The notes under the pieces: generated by a model
The model's input: the letters and a program-made list of their open reading frames with translations, nothing else
Told to the model about the DNA's origin: nothing
Databases searched by the model: none
Translations under genes and position numbers: made by a program
DNA from: Gemmataceae bacterium
GTDB lineage: Bacteria; Planctomycetota; Planctomycetia; Gemmatales; Gemmataceae
DNA length: 64,000 bases
Direction: 5' to 3'
NCBI GenBank assembly: GCA_901538445.1
Contig: LR594584.1
Span: 1,148,655-1,212,654 of the forward strand
Part shown: positions 26,595 through 35,041 of the stretch, in pieces
Position numbering within the stretch: the first letter of the stretch is position 1
How the letters are laid out: every line of letters starts with the position of its first letter

Positions 26595-26634
26595 CACGAC
26601 TCGCCACGGCACAACGGCGGCTCGACGACGCGTG

Positions 26635-28785
26635 TCACTTCCCGCCCGGCGGGGCGTACTTCGCGAGCCAGCCGAACACCTCATTGTGCCAGTACGCGCC
26701 GTTCTTCGGCTTGAGCACCCAGTGGCCCTCGTCCGGGAAGTTCACCATCCGCGACGGCACCCCCTGGCGCTGCAGCGCGCTGAACAGCTCGTGCCCCTGG
26801 CCGATCGGGCAGCGGAAGTCGAGGTCGTTGTGGATCACGAGCATCGGCGTCTTGTGCTTGCCGAGGTTCCCGGCCTTCTTGTGCGGGGAGAACTCGGCGT
26901 ACTTCCCGGGCTTCTCCCACGGGAGCCCGCCGTGCTCCCACTCGTCGAACCACAGTTCGTCGGTGGTGCCCCACATGCTCTCGAAGTTCCATACCGAGCA
27001 GTGGGTGATGAGGCACTTGAACCGCGGTGCGATGTCGTTCACCGCGAACCAGTTCATCATGTACCCGCCGAAGCTCGCACCGGCCGAGGCGATGCGGTCC
27101 TTGTCCACGTAGGGCAGCTTCTCGACGTAGTCGAGGCCGGCGACGAGGTCGCGGTAGCACTTCCCGCCCCAGTCGCCGGTGATCTCGTCCACGAACTTCT
27201 GGCCGAAGCCGGTCGAGCCTCTGGGATTGGGCAGCGCGACGACGTACCCGCGCGCCGCCCACAGCGACGGGTTCCACCGGTAGCTCCAGCCGTCCTCCCA
27301 CGCGCCCTGCGGGCCGCCGTGGACGAGGTACACGACCGGCCACTTCTTCTTCGGGTCGAACCCCGGCGGCTTGAGCACCCACATCTGCATCTCGCCGTCC
27401 TCGATCTTCACCTTCACCGACTCCGGCTTCGGGAGATCGAGTTCTGCGAGGAGAGTGTCGTTCGCCTTGCTGACCTTCACCGCGGCGCGGTCGATGTCGT
27501 TGAAGACTGCGTACACTTCCGGCGGAGCGGTTATGGAAGCGGACAGGAGCGCGAACCCGCCGGTCTCGACGCTGTAGCTGAGCGAACTCTTCGACCCGGG
27601 GACGTCGAAGTACCCGAGGACGATCGACGGCTTCGCAGCCATCGCCACCTTGGTCGGCAGCGAGAAAACGGTGCTCACGCCCTGGTGGTCTGCGGTCCCC
27701 ATGATCCGGTCACCGGCCCAGAGGAATTCATTGACCGACGCATCGACCGAGTTGGCGTAAGCGTACGCGGGGTCTAGCCCGGTGACCGAGCCGTCGGGCT
27801 TGACGGTGGCGACGACCACGCTCCAGAGGTCGGCCTCGTACCCGGCCTTCTTCTGCGCGCGCCACGCAAGCTTCTTGCCGTCGGGGGAGAACTTTGGGCC
27901 GCTGTCGGCGGCCTTGTTCGCGGTCGTCAGCGTCTCCCACTTCGGCGAGGTGTTCGTGATGCTCACGCGGCAGAGTTCGTAGTTCGTGCTCCACGCCTCG
28001 TCCTTCTCGGGCACCGCGGTGAACACGAGGTGCTTGCTGTCCGGCGTGAAGGTGAAGTCGTCGCCGCTCGAGAACGTGCTGCTCGTCGGGTTCGCGTCGC
28101 GCTCGCCGGGGGTCACGTCGCGACAGTCCTTGCCGTCGGCCGTGATGACGAACAGGTGCTGCCGCTTGTCGCCGACGTACTCGTCCCAGTGGCGGTAGAA
28201 CAGCTTCGTGAACACCTTCGCCTTCACCGGGCTCTTCTCGATCTCCTCGTCCTTGGCCTTGTTGAGCTTGTCCGACTCGGCAAACGGTTTCTCGCTGAAC
28301 TCCGCGAACACCGACGACACGAACGCGACGTGCGTGCCGTCCGGCGACCACTGCCCGCCGCTCGCACCGGTCGAGATGTCGGTGAGCTGTTTCGGTTCGC
28401 CGCCGTCGGCCGGAACGACCCACAGTTGCGACGACCCCGACCGCGACGACTCGAACAGGATCTTCGTGCCGTCCGGCGACCACCGCGGGGCCGCGTCGCG
28501 CTTCCCCTTCGGGTCGGTGAGTTGCTTCGGGGGCGTTTTGCCGTCGGTCGCGGCGACCCACAACGCGGTGGTGCTCTTGTTGGCGTCGAGATCGACGGTG
28601 CCGACCTGATAGACGACGCGCCTGCCGTCGGGCGAGATCTGCGGCGCGGCGACCCGCTTGAACTTGTAGAGGTCCTCGATCTTCATGGGCCGCTTGTCGG
28701 CGGCGGCGAGGCGGGCGGGGGCCGCGAGCCCTCCGGTGAAGAGCACTAACGAAGCGAGCGCGACCGGTCGCAAGGCAGCGTACAT
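26635..28785 (-). CDS. S9 family peptidase (acylaminoacyl-peptidase/DPP-like), exported
   Basis: A 716-residue serine peptidase. The start at 28785 is preceded by AGGGG and gives a signal peptide (MYAALRPVALASLVLFTGGLAAP). Residues 35-420 form a WD40/TolB-like propeller with repeated ISPDGRRVVYQ, WSPDGTKILFESSRSG and FSPDGKKLAW motifs. The C-terminal 260 residues are the alpha/beta-hydrolase domain with the nucleophile in GASFGGYMM, acid in HNDLDFRCPIGQG and His in PDEGHWV. It probably degrades short peptides in the periplasm. It is divergent from fhcB with 82 bases between starts. Confidence 0.93.
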   Translation of the reverse strand: MYAALRPVALASLVLFTGGLAAPARLAAADKRPMKIEDLYKFKRVAAPQISPDGRRVVYQVGTVDLDANKSTTALWVAATDGKTPPKQLTDPKGKRDAAPRWSPDGTKILFESSRSGSSQLWVVPADGGEPKQLTDISTGASGGQWSPDGTHVAFVSSVFAEFSEKPFAESDKLNKAKDEEIEKSPVKAKVFTKLFYRHWDEYVGDKRQHLFVITADGKDCRDVTPGERDANPTSSTFSSGDDFTFTPDSKHLVFTAVPEKDEAWSTNYELCRVSITNTSPKWETLTTANKAADSGPKFSPDGKKLAWRAQKKAGYEADLWSVVVATVKPDGSVTGLDPAYAYANSVDASVNEFLWAGDRIMGTADHQGVSTVFSLPTKVAMAAKPSIVLGYFDVPGSKSSLSYSVETGGFALLSASITAPPEVYAVFNDIDRAAVKVSKANDTLLAELDLPKPESVKVKIEDGEMQMWVLKPPGFDPKKKWPVVYLVHGGPQGAWEDGWSYRWNPSLWAARGYVVALPNPRGSTGFGQKFVDEITGDWGGKCYRDLVAGLDYVEKLPYVDKDRIASAGASFGGYMMNWFAVNDIAPRFKCLITHCSVWNFESMWGTTDELWFDEWEHGGLPWEKPGKYAEFSPHKKAGNLGKHKTPMLVIHNDLDFRCPIGQGHELFSALQRQGVPSRMVNFPDEGHWVLKPKNGAYWHNEVFGWLAKYAPPGGK

Positions 28786-28867
28786 GCGGAACCCCTGTGG
28801 CTCGGGAACGGACGGTTCCGTTGTACCCGATGCGCGGCCCGCGAAAAAGCGGCCCGGCGTCAGTACG

Positions 28868-30250
28868 ATGAGGGCAGTTACACTGCTGCTCGCCGAGAGA
28901 ACCGCCATTCCCGCGACGACTTCCAATGTGGCCTGCACCGTGTGCGGGTGCGTGTGCGACGACCTCCGCGTGACCACCGACGGCGGCCGCGTCGTCAGCG
29001 CCGAGGGCGCGTGCGCGCTCGCCGAGCCGTGGTTCCGGTCGCAGGACGCCGACCACCCGCCCGCGGCCGAGATCGCCGGCACGCCCGTCGAACCCGCCGC
29101 CGCCTACGACCGCGCCGCGGAGTTGCTGCGGGCCGCGAAGTACCCGCTCATCTTCGGGCTGTCGCGCAGCACCACCGAGGGGCAGCGGGCCGCCGCGGCG
29201 CTGGCCGACACGCTCGGCGCGACCATCGACACGACCGCCAGCACCGGCCACGCGCCGTCGATCATGGCGCTCCAGCAGGTGGGCGAATCGACCTGCACGC
29301 TCGGCGAGATCCGGAACCGCGCCGACCTCGTCATCTACTGGGGCAGCGACCCGGTCGCCACGCACCCGCGGCACCTGGAGCGGTACGCCCTGGAGCCCCG
29401 CGGCCGGTGGACGCCGAACGGCCGCAAAGACCGCTTCCTCGTCGTCGTGGACGAAACCGAGACCGAAACCGCCAAGCAGGCCGACCTGTTCATCCGCATC
29501 GCCCCCGGCAAGCACTGGGAGGCGCTGTGGGAGTTGCGGATGCTCGTGCGCCGGGGGGCCGGTGAGGACGGCGGAGGCCGAGAGGTACGGACAGACGAGG
29601 CGAGCGGGGGACGTAAGTCCCCCGGTGCGTTCGACCCACCGGGGGACTTACGTCCCCCGCTCGCCCAAGCACTCAAAGAGCTGGCCCGCCGCATGACCAC
29701 CTGCCGGTGCGGGGTCGTGTTCTTCGGCACCGGTCTGACCCGCGACCGGCTCGCGCACCGCACCATCGAGGCGCTGCTCCAACTGGTCACCGACCTGAAC
29801 GACCGCACGCGGTTCTACGTGCGGCGGATGCGGCGGTACGGCGACGTGGCCGGGGCCGACTCGGTGCTCGCGTGGCAGACCGGCTACCCGTTCGGGGTGA
29901 ACCTGAGCCGCGGGTACCCGCGGTACAACCCCGGCGAGTTCACCGGCCCCGAGATGCTGGCCCGCGGCGAGCCCGACCTGTGCCTGTTCGTCGGCAGCGA
30001 GACGGCGGCCGACTTCCCACCCGCGGCGCTAACCCACCTGCGGCGCGTGCCTGTAATCACCCTCGACTCGCCGGGTATTTCCCCCGTGGTGCCCGCGGCG
30101 GTCAAGTTCACGACCGCGGTGTACGGGGTCCACCGCATCGGCACCGCGTACCGGATGGACGAGGTGCCGGTCCCGCTGCGGGTGCTGCTGCCGACGGACT
30201 ACCCCAGCGACGCCGAGGTGCTGAACGAGCTGTTGGCGCGTGTGGTGTGA
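28868..30250 (+). CDS. fhcB: Formylmethanofuran dehydrogenase subunit B homologue (FhcB-like)
   Basis: Homologue of FwdB/FmdB, part of the formyltransferase/hydrolase complex in the tetrahydromethanopterin-linked C1 pathway of methylotrophs and planctomycetes. The 460-residue protein begins with a Cys cluster (VACTVCGCVCDDLRV), continues with PLIFGLSRSTTEGQRAAA, TASTGHAPSIMALQQVGE and VIYWGSDPVATHPRHLERY, and ends with a molybdopterin-fold-like domain (YRMDEVPVPLR). Residues about 244-266 are encoded by an inverted-repeat element seen elsewhere in non-coding DNA. The start is uncertain: GTG at 28928 would begin at VACTV. Subunits A, C and D are not in the window. Confidence 0.85.
   Translation: MRAVTLLLAERTAIPATTSNVACTVCGCVCDDLRVTTDGGRVVSAEGACALAEPWFRSQDADHPPAAEIAGTPVEPAAAYDRAAELLRAAKYPLIFGLSRSTTEGQRAAAALADTLGATIDTTASTGHAPSIMALQQVGESTCTLGEIRNRADLVIYWGSDPVATHPRHLERYALEPRGRWTPNGRKDRFLVVVDETETETAKQADLFIRIAPGKHWEALWELRMLVRRGAGEDGGGREVRTDEASGGRKSPGAFDPPGDLRPPLAQALKELARRMTTCRCGVVFFGTGLTRDRLAHRTIEALLQLVTDLNDRTRFYVRRMRRYGDVAGADSVLAWQTGYPFGVNLSRGYPRYNPGEFTGPEMLARGEPDLCLFVGSETAADFPPAALTHLRRVPVITLDSPGISPVVPAAVKFTTAVYGVHRIGTAYRMDEVPVPLRVLLPTDYPSDAEVLNELLARVV
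29599..29665. repeat. Inverted repeat inside fhcB (GGGGGACGTAAGTCCCCC family)
   Basis: Arms 29599-29626 and 29638-29665 are exact 28-base complements around 11 bases. They match the intergenic element at 17024-17092 except for one symmetrical base change (GTGAGT to GTAAGT). Here the element is read through in frame and encodes a Gly/Pro/Arg-rich stretch. Confidence 0.92.
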
Positions 30251-30273
30251 GGCGAATGGCGGTGCCGGGAATT

Positions 30274-30342
30274 TGTAGCCGGCCTCACAGAGGCCGGTGC
30301 TTGGGGGCTCCCAGAGGCCCGGCCTCACAGAGGCCGGCTACA
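30274..30342. repeat. Inverted repeat of the TGTAGCCGGCCTC family
   Basis: TGTAGCCGGCCTCACAGAGG at 30274 pairs with its complement ending at 30342, and each arm contains its own CCGGCCTC/GAGGCCGG palindrome. A close copy in the opposite orientation lies at 35121-35190. It lies between fhcB and the thioredoxin-like gene. Confidence 0.88.
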
Positions 30343-30443
30343 GAACACGTACCGGATCGTTCGGGTCCGGTGTGCGGCGAATACGCCCGCGGGCCGGTGC
30401 GTCTAGGGTGGGTGTGTTCCCTTCTCTCTCGGGAGGTTGCGCG

Positions 30444-30992
30444 ATGGTTCGGAATCTGATGGCGGCCGCTCTGGTGGTCGCGGTGGGCGGACTGGTCGGG
30501 GCCGACGAGGCGAAGTTCGGCCTGAACGTCGGCGACAAGGTGCCCGGCCCGTTCCACCCGCTGAACGTCAACGGCGAGGACGCGGGCAAGAAGGCGTGCC
30601 TGTACTGCAAGGCCGGGGACAGCCCGACCGTCGCGGTGTTCGCCCGCGACCCCGGCGACGCGACCCTCCAGAAGCTCATCGCGATGCTCGACGAGGCCGC
30701 CACCAAGTACACCAAGCAGGAACTCAACACGTTCGTCGTGTTCTGCTCGGCCGACAGCGTCCTTGAGCCGCGGCTCAAGGACGTGGCCGAGAAGGCGAAG
30801 CTCAAGAACGTCGTCCTCGCCATCGAAGCGCCCGAGGGGCCGGAGAAGTACGGCATCGCCAAGGACGCCGACGTGATCGTCCTCGTCTACAAGGACCGCC
30901 GGATCGTGGGGAACCACACGTTCGCGAAGGGGAAGCTGACCGAGAAGGCACTTGAGGCCGTTTCGGCCGATGTCGCCAAGATCGTGAAGTGA
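30444..30992 (+). CDS. Exported thioredoxin-like protein
   Basis: A 182-residue secreted protein with a strong GGGAGG ribosome binding site and a signal peptide (MVRNLMAAALVVAVGGLVGA). The mature part begins like a redoxin (LNVGDKVPGPFHPLNV), has a CLYC pair at residues 52-55 in KKACLYCKAGDSPTVAVFAR, and continues with the beta-alpha units of a thioredoxin fold (FVVFCSADS, VIVLVYKDRRIVG). The CxxC may act in periplasmic thiol exchange, although its position before the PTVAVF strand is unusual for a canonical thioredoxin. The gene ends in an intrinsic terminator. Confidence 0.8.
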   Translation: MVRNLMAAALVVAVGGLVGADEAKFGLNVGDKVPGPFHPLNVNGEDAGKKACLYCKAGDSPTVAVFARDPGDATLQKLIAMLDEAATKYTKQELNTFVVFCSADSVLEPRLKDVAEKAKLKNVVLAIEAPEGPEKYGIAKDADVIVLVYKDRRIVGNHTFAKGKLTEKALEAVSADVAKIVK

Positions 30993-31008
30993 ATTGACCG
31001 AACCTGCA

Positions 31009-31046
31009 AACCGCTCGCAGCTCTTATGCTGCGAGCGGTTTTTTCC
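31009..31046 (+). terminator. Intrinsic terminator after the thioredoxin-like gene
   Basis: AACCGCTCGCAG (31009-31020) pairs with CTGCGAGCGGTT (31029-31040) around an 8-base loop and is followed by a T-run. It is the clearest classical Rho-independent terminator in the window and lies 17 bases past the stop codon. Confidence 0.88.
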
Positions 31047-31270
31047 ATTTCTGCCTAAAGCCCAAGCAGAGGGAATCTCACACCGATCTTTCACGGAATT
31101 CGGAAGTCGCGTTTCCGCCACCAGTTACCGAAACTTGGGGGACGGGTCGCCCCCCGCGGCACGCCGGCTGCAATACCCGGTGGTCTCTCAATCTCCCCCG
31201 CCGACAACCTCTCGAACACGACCGGGCGCGAGCCCGTCGGACCCGTTTTGCCCACGCGAGGACTGACCCA

Positions 31271-32182
31271 GTGACGGCTTCACCGAAGTTCGGCTTCCTG
31301 ATCGACATGGACGGCGTGCTGTACCGCGGCACGGACCTGATCCCCGGGGCGGACCGGTTCATCCGCGAGCTGTGCCGCCGCGACGTCCCGTTCCGGTTCC
31401 TGACCAACAACAGCCAGCGGACCCGCCGCGACGTGGTGGCCCGGCTCAACCGGCTCGGGCTCGACGTGGGCGACGAGCACGTGTTCACCAGCGCGATGGC
31501 CACGGCCCGGTTCCTGGCCCAGCAGAAGCCCGGGGGCACGGCCTACGTCATCGGCGAGGGCGGGCTGCTCACCGCCCTGCACCAGCACGGGTACGCGGTC
31601 GTGGACCACGCCCCGGACTACGTCGTCGTCGGCGAGGGCCGCACGTTCAACCTCGAACTGGTCGAGGCCGCGGTGCGGATGATCCTCGGGGGCGCGAAGC
31701 TGATCGCGACCAACATGGACCCGAACTGCCCCACCCAGAACGGGCTCCGGCCCGGGTGCGGGGCCATGGTCGCGATGCTCGAGACGGCGACCGGGGTGAA
31801 GGCGTTCAGCGTCGGCAAGCCGAGCCCGGTGATGATGCGGGCGGCCCGCAAGGAACTCGGGCTCACCACCGACGAGACCGCGATGATCGGCGACACGATG
31901 GAGACCGACATCCTCGGCGGCGCGCAGCTCGGGTTCCACACGGTGCTGGTGCTGAGCGGCGGCACGAAGGCCGAGGACCTCCCGCGGTACGCCTACCGGC
32001 CCGACACCGTGGTCCCGTCGATCGCCGAACTGGCCGACATGATGGACGCGTGCGGGTGGTGCCCGCCGTGGCTCGCGGGGCGGGCCAAGGCCACGCCGTC
32101 GTTCGTGCTGCGGACGGCGGTGTACGACGACGCGGCGGTGCCGACGAACGCGGTCGGCGGCACCGGCTCGGGCAACATGTGA
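31271..32182 (+). CDS. HAD-IIA family phosphatase (NagD-like)
   Basis: A 303-residue cytoplasmic hydrolase that probably dephosphorylates small phosphometabolites. The GTG start at 31271 has GAGG about 10 bases upstream. HAD motifs are in order: FLIDMDGVLYRG (nucleophile and acid Asp), RFLTNNSQR (motif II), a cap domain, GKPSPVMM (Lys) and MIGDTMETDILGG (final acidic pair). The last 45 residues after the HAD core, rich in Ala and Gly, are an unusual extension. Substrate cannot be named. The gene follows a terminator and so starts its own unit. Confidence 0.88.
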   Translation: MTASPKFGFLIDMDGVLYRGTDLIPGADRFIRELCRRDVPFRFLTNNSQRTRRDVVARLNRLGLDVGDEHVFTSAMATARFLAQQKPGGTAYVIGEGGLLTALHQHGYAVVDHAPDYVVVGEGRTFNLELVEAAVRMILGGAKLIATNMDPNCPTQNGLRPGCGAMVAMLETATGVKAFSVGKPSPVMMRAARKELGLTTDETAMIGDTMETDILGGAQLGFHTVLVLSGGTKAEDLPRYAYRPDTVVPSIAELADMMDACGWCPPWLAGRAKATPSFVLRTAVYDDAAVPTNAVGGTGSGNM

Positions 32183-32210
32183 TACCGAATCGCGTGGATC
32201 AGTTGCTTTT

Positions 32211-32276
32211 GGTGGGGCAGGCATTCGTGCCGGCCTCCAACCGCGGTTGGAGGCCGGCACGAATGCCTGCCCCACC
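32211..32276. repeat. 66-bp perfect palindrome without loop
   Basis: The 33-base halves 32211-32243 and 32244-32276 are exact complements (GGTGGGGCAGGCATTCGTGC and onward). Outside them, ATACCGAATCGCGTGGAT (about 32182-32200) and ATCCATGCGATCCGGTAT (about 32289-32306) form an imperfect outer pair, so the whole unit is about 125 bases. Confidence 0.9.
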
Positions 32277-32332
32277 AGATCGAAACGAATCCATGCGATC
32301 CGGTATGACGTCCGTTCCGATTTCGTCGTGCC

Positions 32333-32397
32333 GGTCCGAGCCCGAGCGCCGAGCGAGGGGCCAGCGTGAACCCTCGCTCGGCGCTCGGGCCCGGACC
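32333..32397. repeat. Inverted repeat, second copy of the GGTCCGAGCCCGAGCGCC family
   Basis: Arms 32333-32359 and 32371-32397 pair with one mismatch. The arms match those of the 74-bp palindrome at 12589-12662, but here a short spacer separates them. Confidence 0.88.
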
Positions 32398-32501
32398 AGA
32401 CTCGCCCGGTCGCCACCCGGAGCCCCGGTGGCGTGCGGCGGGGGATTCGATACTCTGACGGGAGCCTCTTCGCGTGGGTGTCGCATCCCCGGGTCGCACC
32501 G

Positions 32502-33503
32502 ATGGTTCAGCTCTTCGGCGTCGCGCTGACCGGGACCGGTAGCTGCCTGCCGGCCCGCCCCGTCTCCAACGACGACCTCGCGGCCGCGTTCGACCTCGAC
32601 ACGTCCGACGAGTGGATCCGCACCCGCACGGGCATCCGCAGCCGCCGGTTCGCCGCGCCCGGGGAGACGTCCGCGTCGCTCGGCGCGGCCGCCGCCCGCA
32701 CCGCCCTCGCCGCCGCGGGTCTCGCGCCGACCGACCTCGACCTGATCGTGTGCGCGACAGTCACACCGGACCTGATGTGCCCGGCGAACGCGTGCCTCAT
32801 CCAGGCGGCGCTCGGGTGCCGGCCGGTCGCGGCGTTCGACGTGTCCGCGGCGTGCTCGGGGTTCGTCTACGCGTTGTCGGCGGCCACGCAGTTCGTCCGC
32901 ACCGGGGCCGCGCGGCACGCGCTCGTGGTCGGGGCCGAGGTGCTGAGCCGGGCGGTGAACCTGACCGACCGGAACTCGTGCATCCTGTTCGGCGACGGGG
33001 CCGGCGCGGCCGTGCTGTCGGCGACGCCCGACGCGGGCACCGGCGTGCGGAGCGTGCGGCTCTACGCCGACGGCTCGGGCCAGGAGCTGATCCGGGTGCC
33101 GAGCAAGGTGTCGCCCGCGGTGCTCCCGGGCACGGCCGCCCCGCTGGGGCGGGACTTCATCCACCTGAACGGCCGCGAGGTGTACCGGTTCGCCGTCACC
33201 CGGATGATCGAGCTAATCCGGCTCGCCGAGGCGGACTGCCGCGAGCTGGGGGTGCCGGGCATCGACCTGCTGGTCCCGCACCAGGTGAACCAGCGGATCA
33301 TCGACGCGGCGCTGGCCGACACCGGGTTCCCGGCCGACCGGGTGGTGGTGAACCTGGACCGGTACGGGAACACGTCGGCCGCGAGCGTGCCGATCGCGCT
33401 CGACGAGGCGATCCGCACCGGCCGGTGCAACCGCGGCGACACGGTGCTGCTGGTCGCGTTCGGCGGCGGGCTGACGTGGAGCAGCGCCCTCGTCACGCTG
33501 TAA
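32502..33503 (+). CDS. Beta-ketoacyl-ACP synthase III family, second copy
   Basis: A 333-residue FabH-type enzyme starting MVQLFGVALTGTGSCLP. The catalytic triad is present: Cys in DVSAACSGFVYAL, His in LVPHQVNQRII and Asn in RYGNTSAASVP. GDGAGAAVLSA and the final VAFGGGLTWSSA are typical. It is clearly diverged from the fabH at 15895-16914, so the two probably differ in starter unit or pathway; one may prime a specialised lipid or polyketide. It is convergent with an ABC ATPase, with only 3 bases between stops. Confidence 0.9.
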   Translation: MVQLFGVALTGTGSCLPARPVSNDDLAAAFDLDTSDEWIRTRTGIRSRRFAAPGETSASLGAAAARTALAAAGLAPTDLDLIVCATVTPDLMCPANACLIQAALGCRPVAAFDVSAACSGFVYALSAATQFVRTGAARHALVVGAEVLSRAVNLTDRNSCILFGDGAGAAVLSATPDAGTGVRSVRLYADGSGQELIRVPSKVSPAVLPGTAAPLGRDFIHLNGREVYRFAVTRMIELIRLAEADCRELGVPGIDLLVPHQVNQRIIDAALADTGFPADRVVVNLDRYGNTSAASVPIALDEAIRTGRCNRGDTVLLVAFGGGLTWSSALVTL

Positions 33504-33506
33504 GCG

Positions 33507-34307
33507 TCACCCCTCGTCCGCCCGTTCCCTGAGCCGCTCGCGGGCGTCGCCCTCGACGAACTGCCGCACCCGCACGTCTTCGGCCGTCGCGAGCCCATCG
33601 GGCGGGCCGTCGTACAGCACCTGCGACGCGCCCGGTTCGAGCCGCACTAGCGGGTACAGCATCACCACCCGGTCGGCGCACTTGTGAACGGTCCGCATCT
33701 CGTGGGTCACGATCACGCTCGTCACCGGCCGCCGCACGCGGGTCTGGAGGATCAACTCGTTGATCACGTCGGTCATGATCGGGTCGAGGCCGGTCGTGGG
33801 CTCGTCGTAGAGCATCACGTCCGGGTCGAGCGCGAGGGCCCGCGCGAGGCCGACCCGCTTCCGCATCCCGCCCGACAGCTCCGCCGGCATCTTCCGCTCG
33901 ACGGTCGGCGGCAGCCCGACCTCAGTGATGCGGTCGCGGACCCGGGCGGCGATCTCGTCCTCGGGGAGTTCGGCCTTGGCTCGCAGGCCGAACGCCACGT
34001 TGTCGAACACCGTGAGGCTGTCGAACAGCGCCGCCTGCTGGAACAGGAACCCCATGCGGAGCCGGAGCTTCGTCAGGTCCGATTCCGACAGGGCGTGGAG
34101 CGGCGTGCCCTCAAAGAACACCTCGCCCACGGTCGGCTTGAGGAGCGAGACGAGCAGCTTGAGGAGCACCGTCTTCCCGCACCCGCTCTCGCCGATGACG
34201 CACACCGTCTGGTGCGGTTGGATGGCGAGGGTGAGCCCGGACAGCACCTGCTGCGGGCCGAACCGCACGCCCACGTCCCGCAGTTCGATCACGTTCGCGT
34301 CGGTCAT
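33507..34307 (-). CDS. ABC transporter ATPase, MlaF/Ttg2A-like
   Basis: A 266-residue ABC ATPase, probably the motor of an Mla-type lipid-transport system that moves phospholipids between envelope membranes. The start at 34307 (MTDANVIELRDV) has AAAGG just upstream. Walker A is GESGCGKTVLL, the Q-loop is FLFQQAALFDSLTV, the signature is LSGGMRKRVGLARAL and Walker B is DVMLYDEPTTGLDP, followed by VIVTHEM. LFDSLTVFDNVAFGLR is characteristic of the MlaF group. No MlaE permease or MlaD gene is adjacent, which is unusual, so partners must be elsewhere. Confidence 0.88.
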   Translation of the reverse strand: MTDANVIELRDVGVRFGPQQVLSGLTLAIQPHQTVCVIGESGCGKTVLLKLLVSLLKPTVGEVFFEGTPLHALSESDLTKLRLRMGFLFQQAALFDSLTVFDNVAFGLRAKAELPEDEIAARVRDRITEVGLPPTVERKMPAELSGGMRKRVGLARALALDPDVMLYDEPTTGLDPIMTDVINELILQTRVRRPVTSVIVTHEMRTVHKCADRVVMLYPLVRLEPGASQVLYDGPPDGLATAEDVRVRQFVEGDARERLRERADEG

Positions 34308-34459
34308 CCGAACCTTTCGCACGCGGCTGGTGCGATTCAGTGTAGCGGGGCACGCCCTTGCCGTTGGTCACCCGCGGGTCCACAATGCCCACGCCCCGGC
34401 ACCCCCGCCGGGTTCTGCTCGCGCCCACCCGCTCCCGCACCCCGTTCCTGGAGACTCGC

Positions 34460-35023
34460 ATGCTGCGCTTCGCCGCCCGGGCCGTCGCCGTCGCGACCGC
34501 CGTGGCCCTCGCCGCCTCGTCCTCGCCCGCCGACGACACCATGCTCAAGGTGAAGGCCGGGGACAAGTTCCCTGTCGTCGCCCTGGAAGCCGCCCAGATC
34601 GAGAAGTTGGGCCTGAAGGACGCCAAGACCGTCTCCATCGCCGACCTCAAGGGCAAGACGGTGGTGATCTTCTTCTACCCGAAGGCGCTCACCAAGGGCT
34701 GCACCGTCGAGTCGTGCGGGTTCCGCGACGCGCTGGCGTCGGCCGACTTCCCGAAGGACGTGGTGATCCTCGGCGCGAGCGCCGACGACGTGCCGCTCCA
34801 GAAGCAGTTCATCGAGAAGGAGAAGCTCACGTACCCGCTGCTGGCCGACAAGGAGATGAAGCTGACGAAAGAGCTCGGCATCGTGTCGCCGAAGAACGCG
34901 AAGGTGACGCAGCGGGTGACGTTCGTGGTCGACAAGGAGGGGAAGATCGCGAAGATCTACGACACGGTGAACCCGGCGACGCACCCGAAGGAAGTCGTCG
35001 AGTTCCTCAAGGGCCAGAAGTGA
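34460..35023 (+). CDS. Exported peroxiredoxin, BCP type
   Basis: A 187-residue peroxidase with GGAGA upstream of the ATG at 34460 and a signal peptide (MLRFAARAVAVATAVALAAS). It reduces peroxides using Cys81 in the motif ALTKGCTVESCGFRD; Cys86, five residues later, is the usual resolving Cys of BCP-type enzymes. KVKAGDKFPVV, VVIFFYPKA and VTFVVDKEGKIAKIYD match the thioredoxin-like fold. Export points to envelope peroxide defence; the electron donor is unknown. Confidence 0.9.
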   Translation: MLRFAARAVAVATAVALAASSSPADDTMLKVKAGDKFPVVALEAAQIEKLGLKDAKTVSIADLKGKTVVIFFYPKALTKGCTVESCGFRDALASADFPKDVVILGASADDVPLQKQFIEKEKLTYPLLADKEMKLTKELGIVSPKNAKVTQRVTFVVDKEGKIAKIYDTVNPATHPKEVVEFLKGQK

Positions 35024-35041
35024 CCCGCACCTCTTAGCTGC

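Larger units (their letters stand above)
26221..26634. other. 414-base intergenic region with nested inverted repeats
   Basis: No gene is seen. Bases 26221-26380 have no recognisable structure and include the upstream region of the zinc-ribbon gene. Bases 26384-26594 hold two nested inverted repeats described separately. The downstream end reaches the stop of the minus-strand S9 peptidase. Confidence 0.6.
32183..32501. other. 319-base intergenic region with two palindromic elements
   Basis: No gene is seen. The stretch contains a 66-bp perfect palindrome with imperfect outer arms and a second inverted repeat at 32333-32397. The last 100 bases before the FabH-type gene have no further structure and no obvious consensus promoter. 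Confidence 0.6.
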
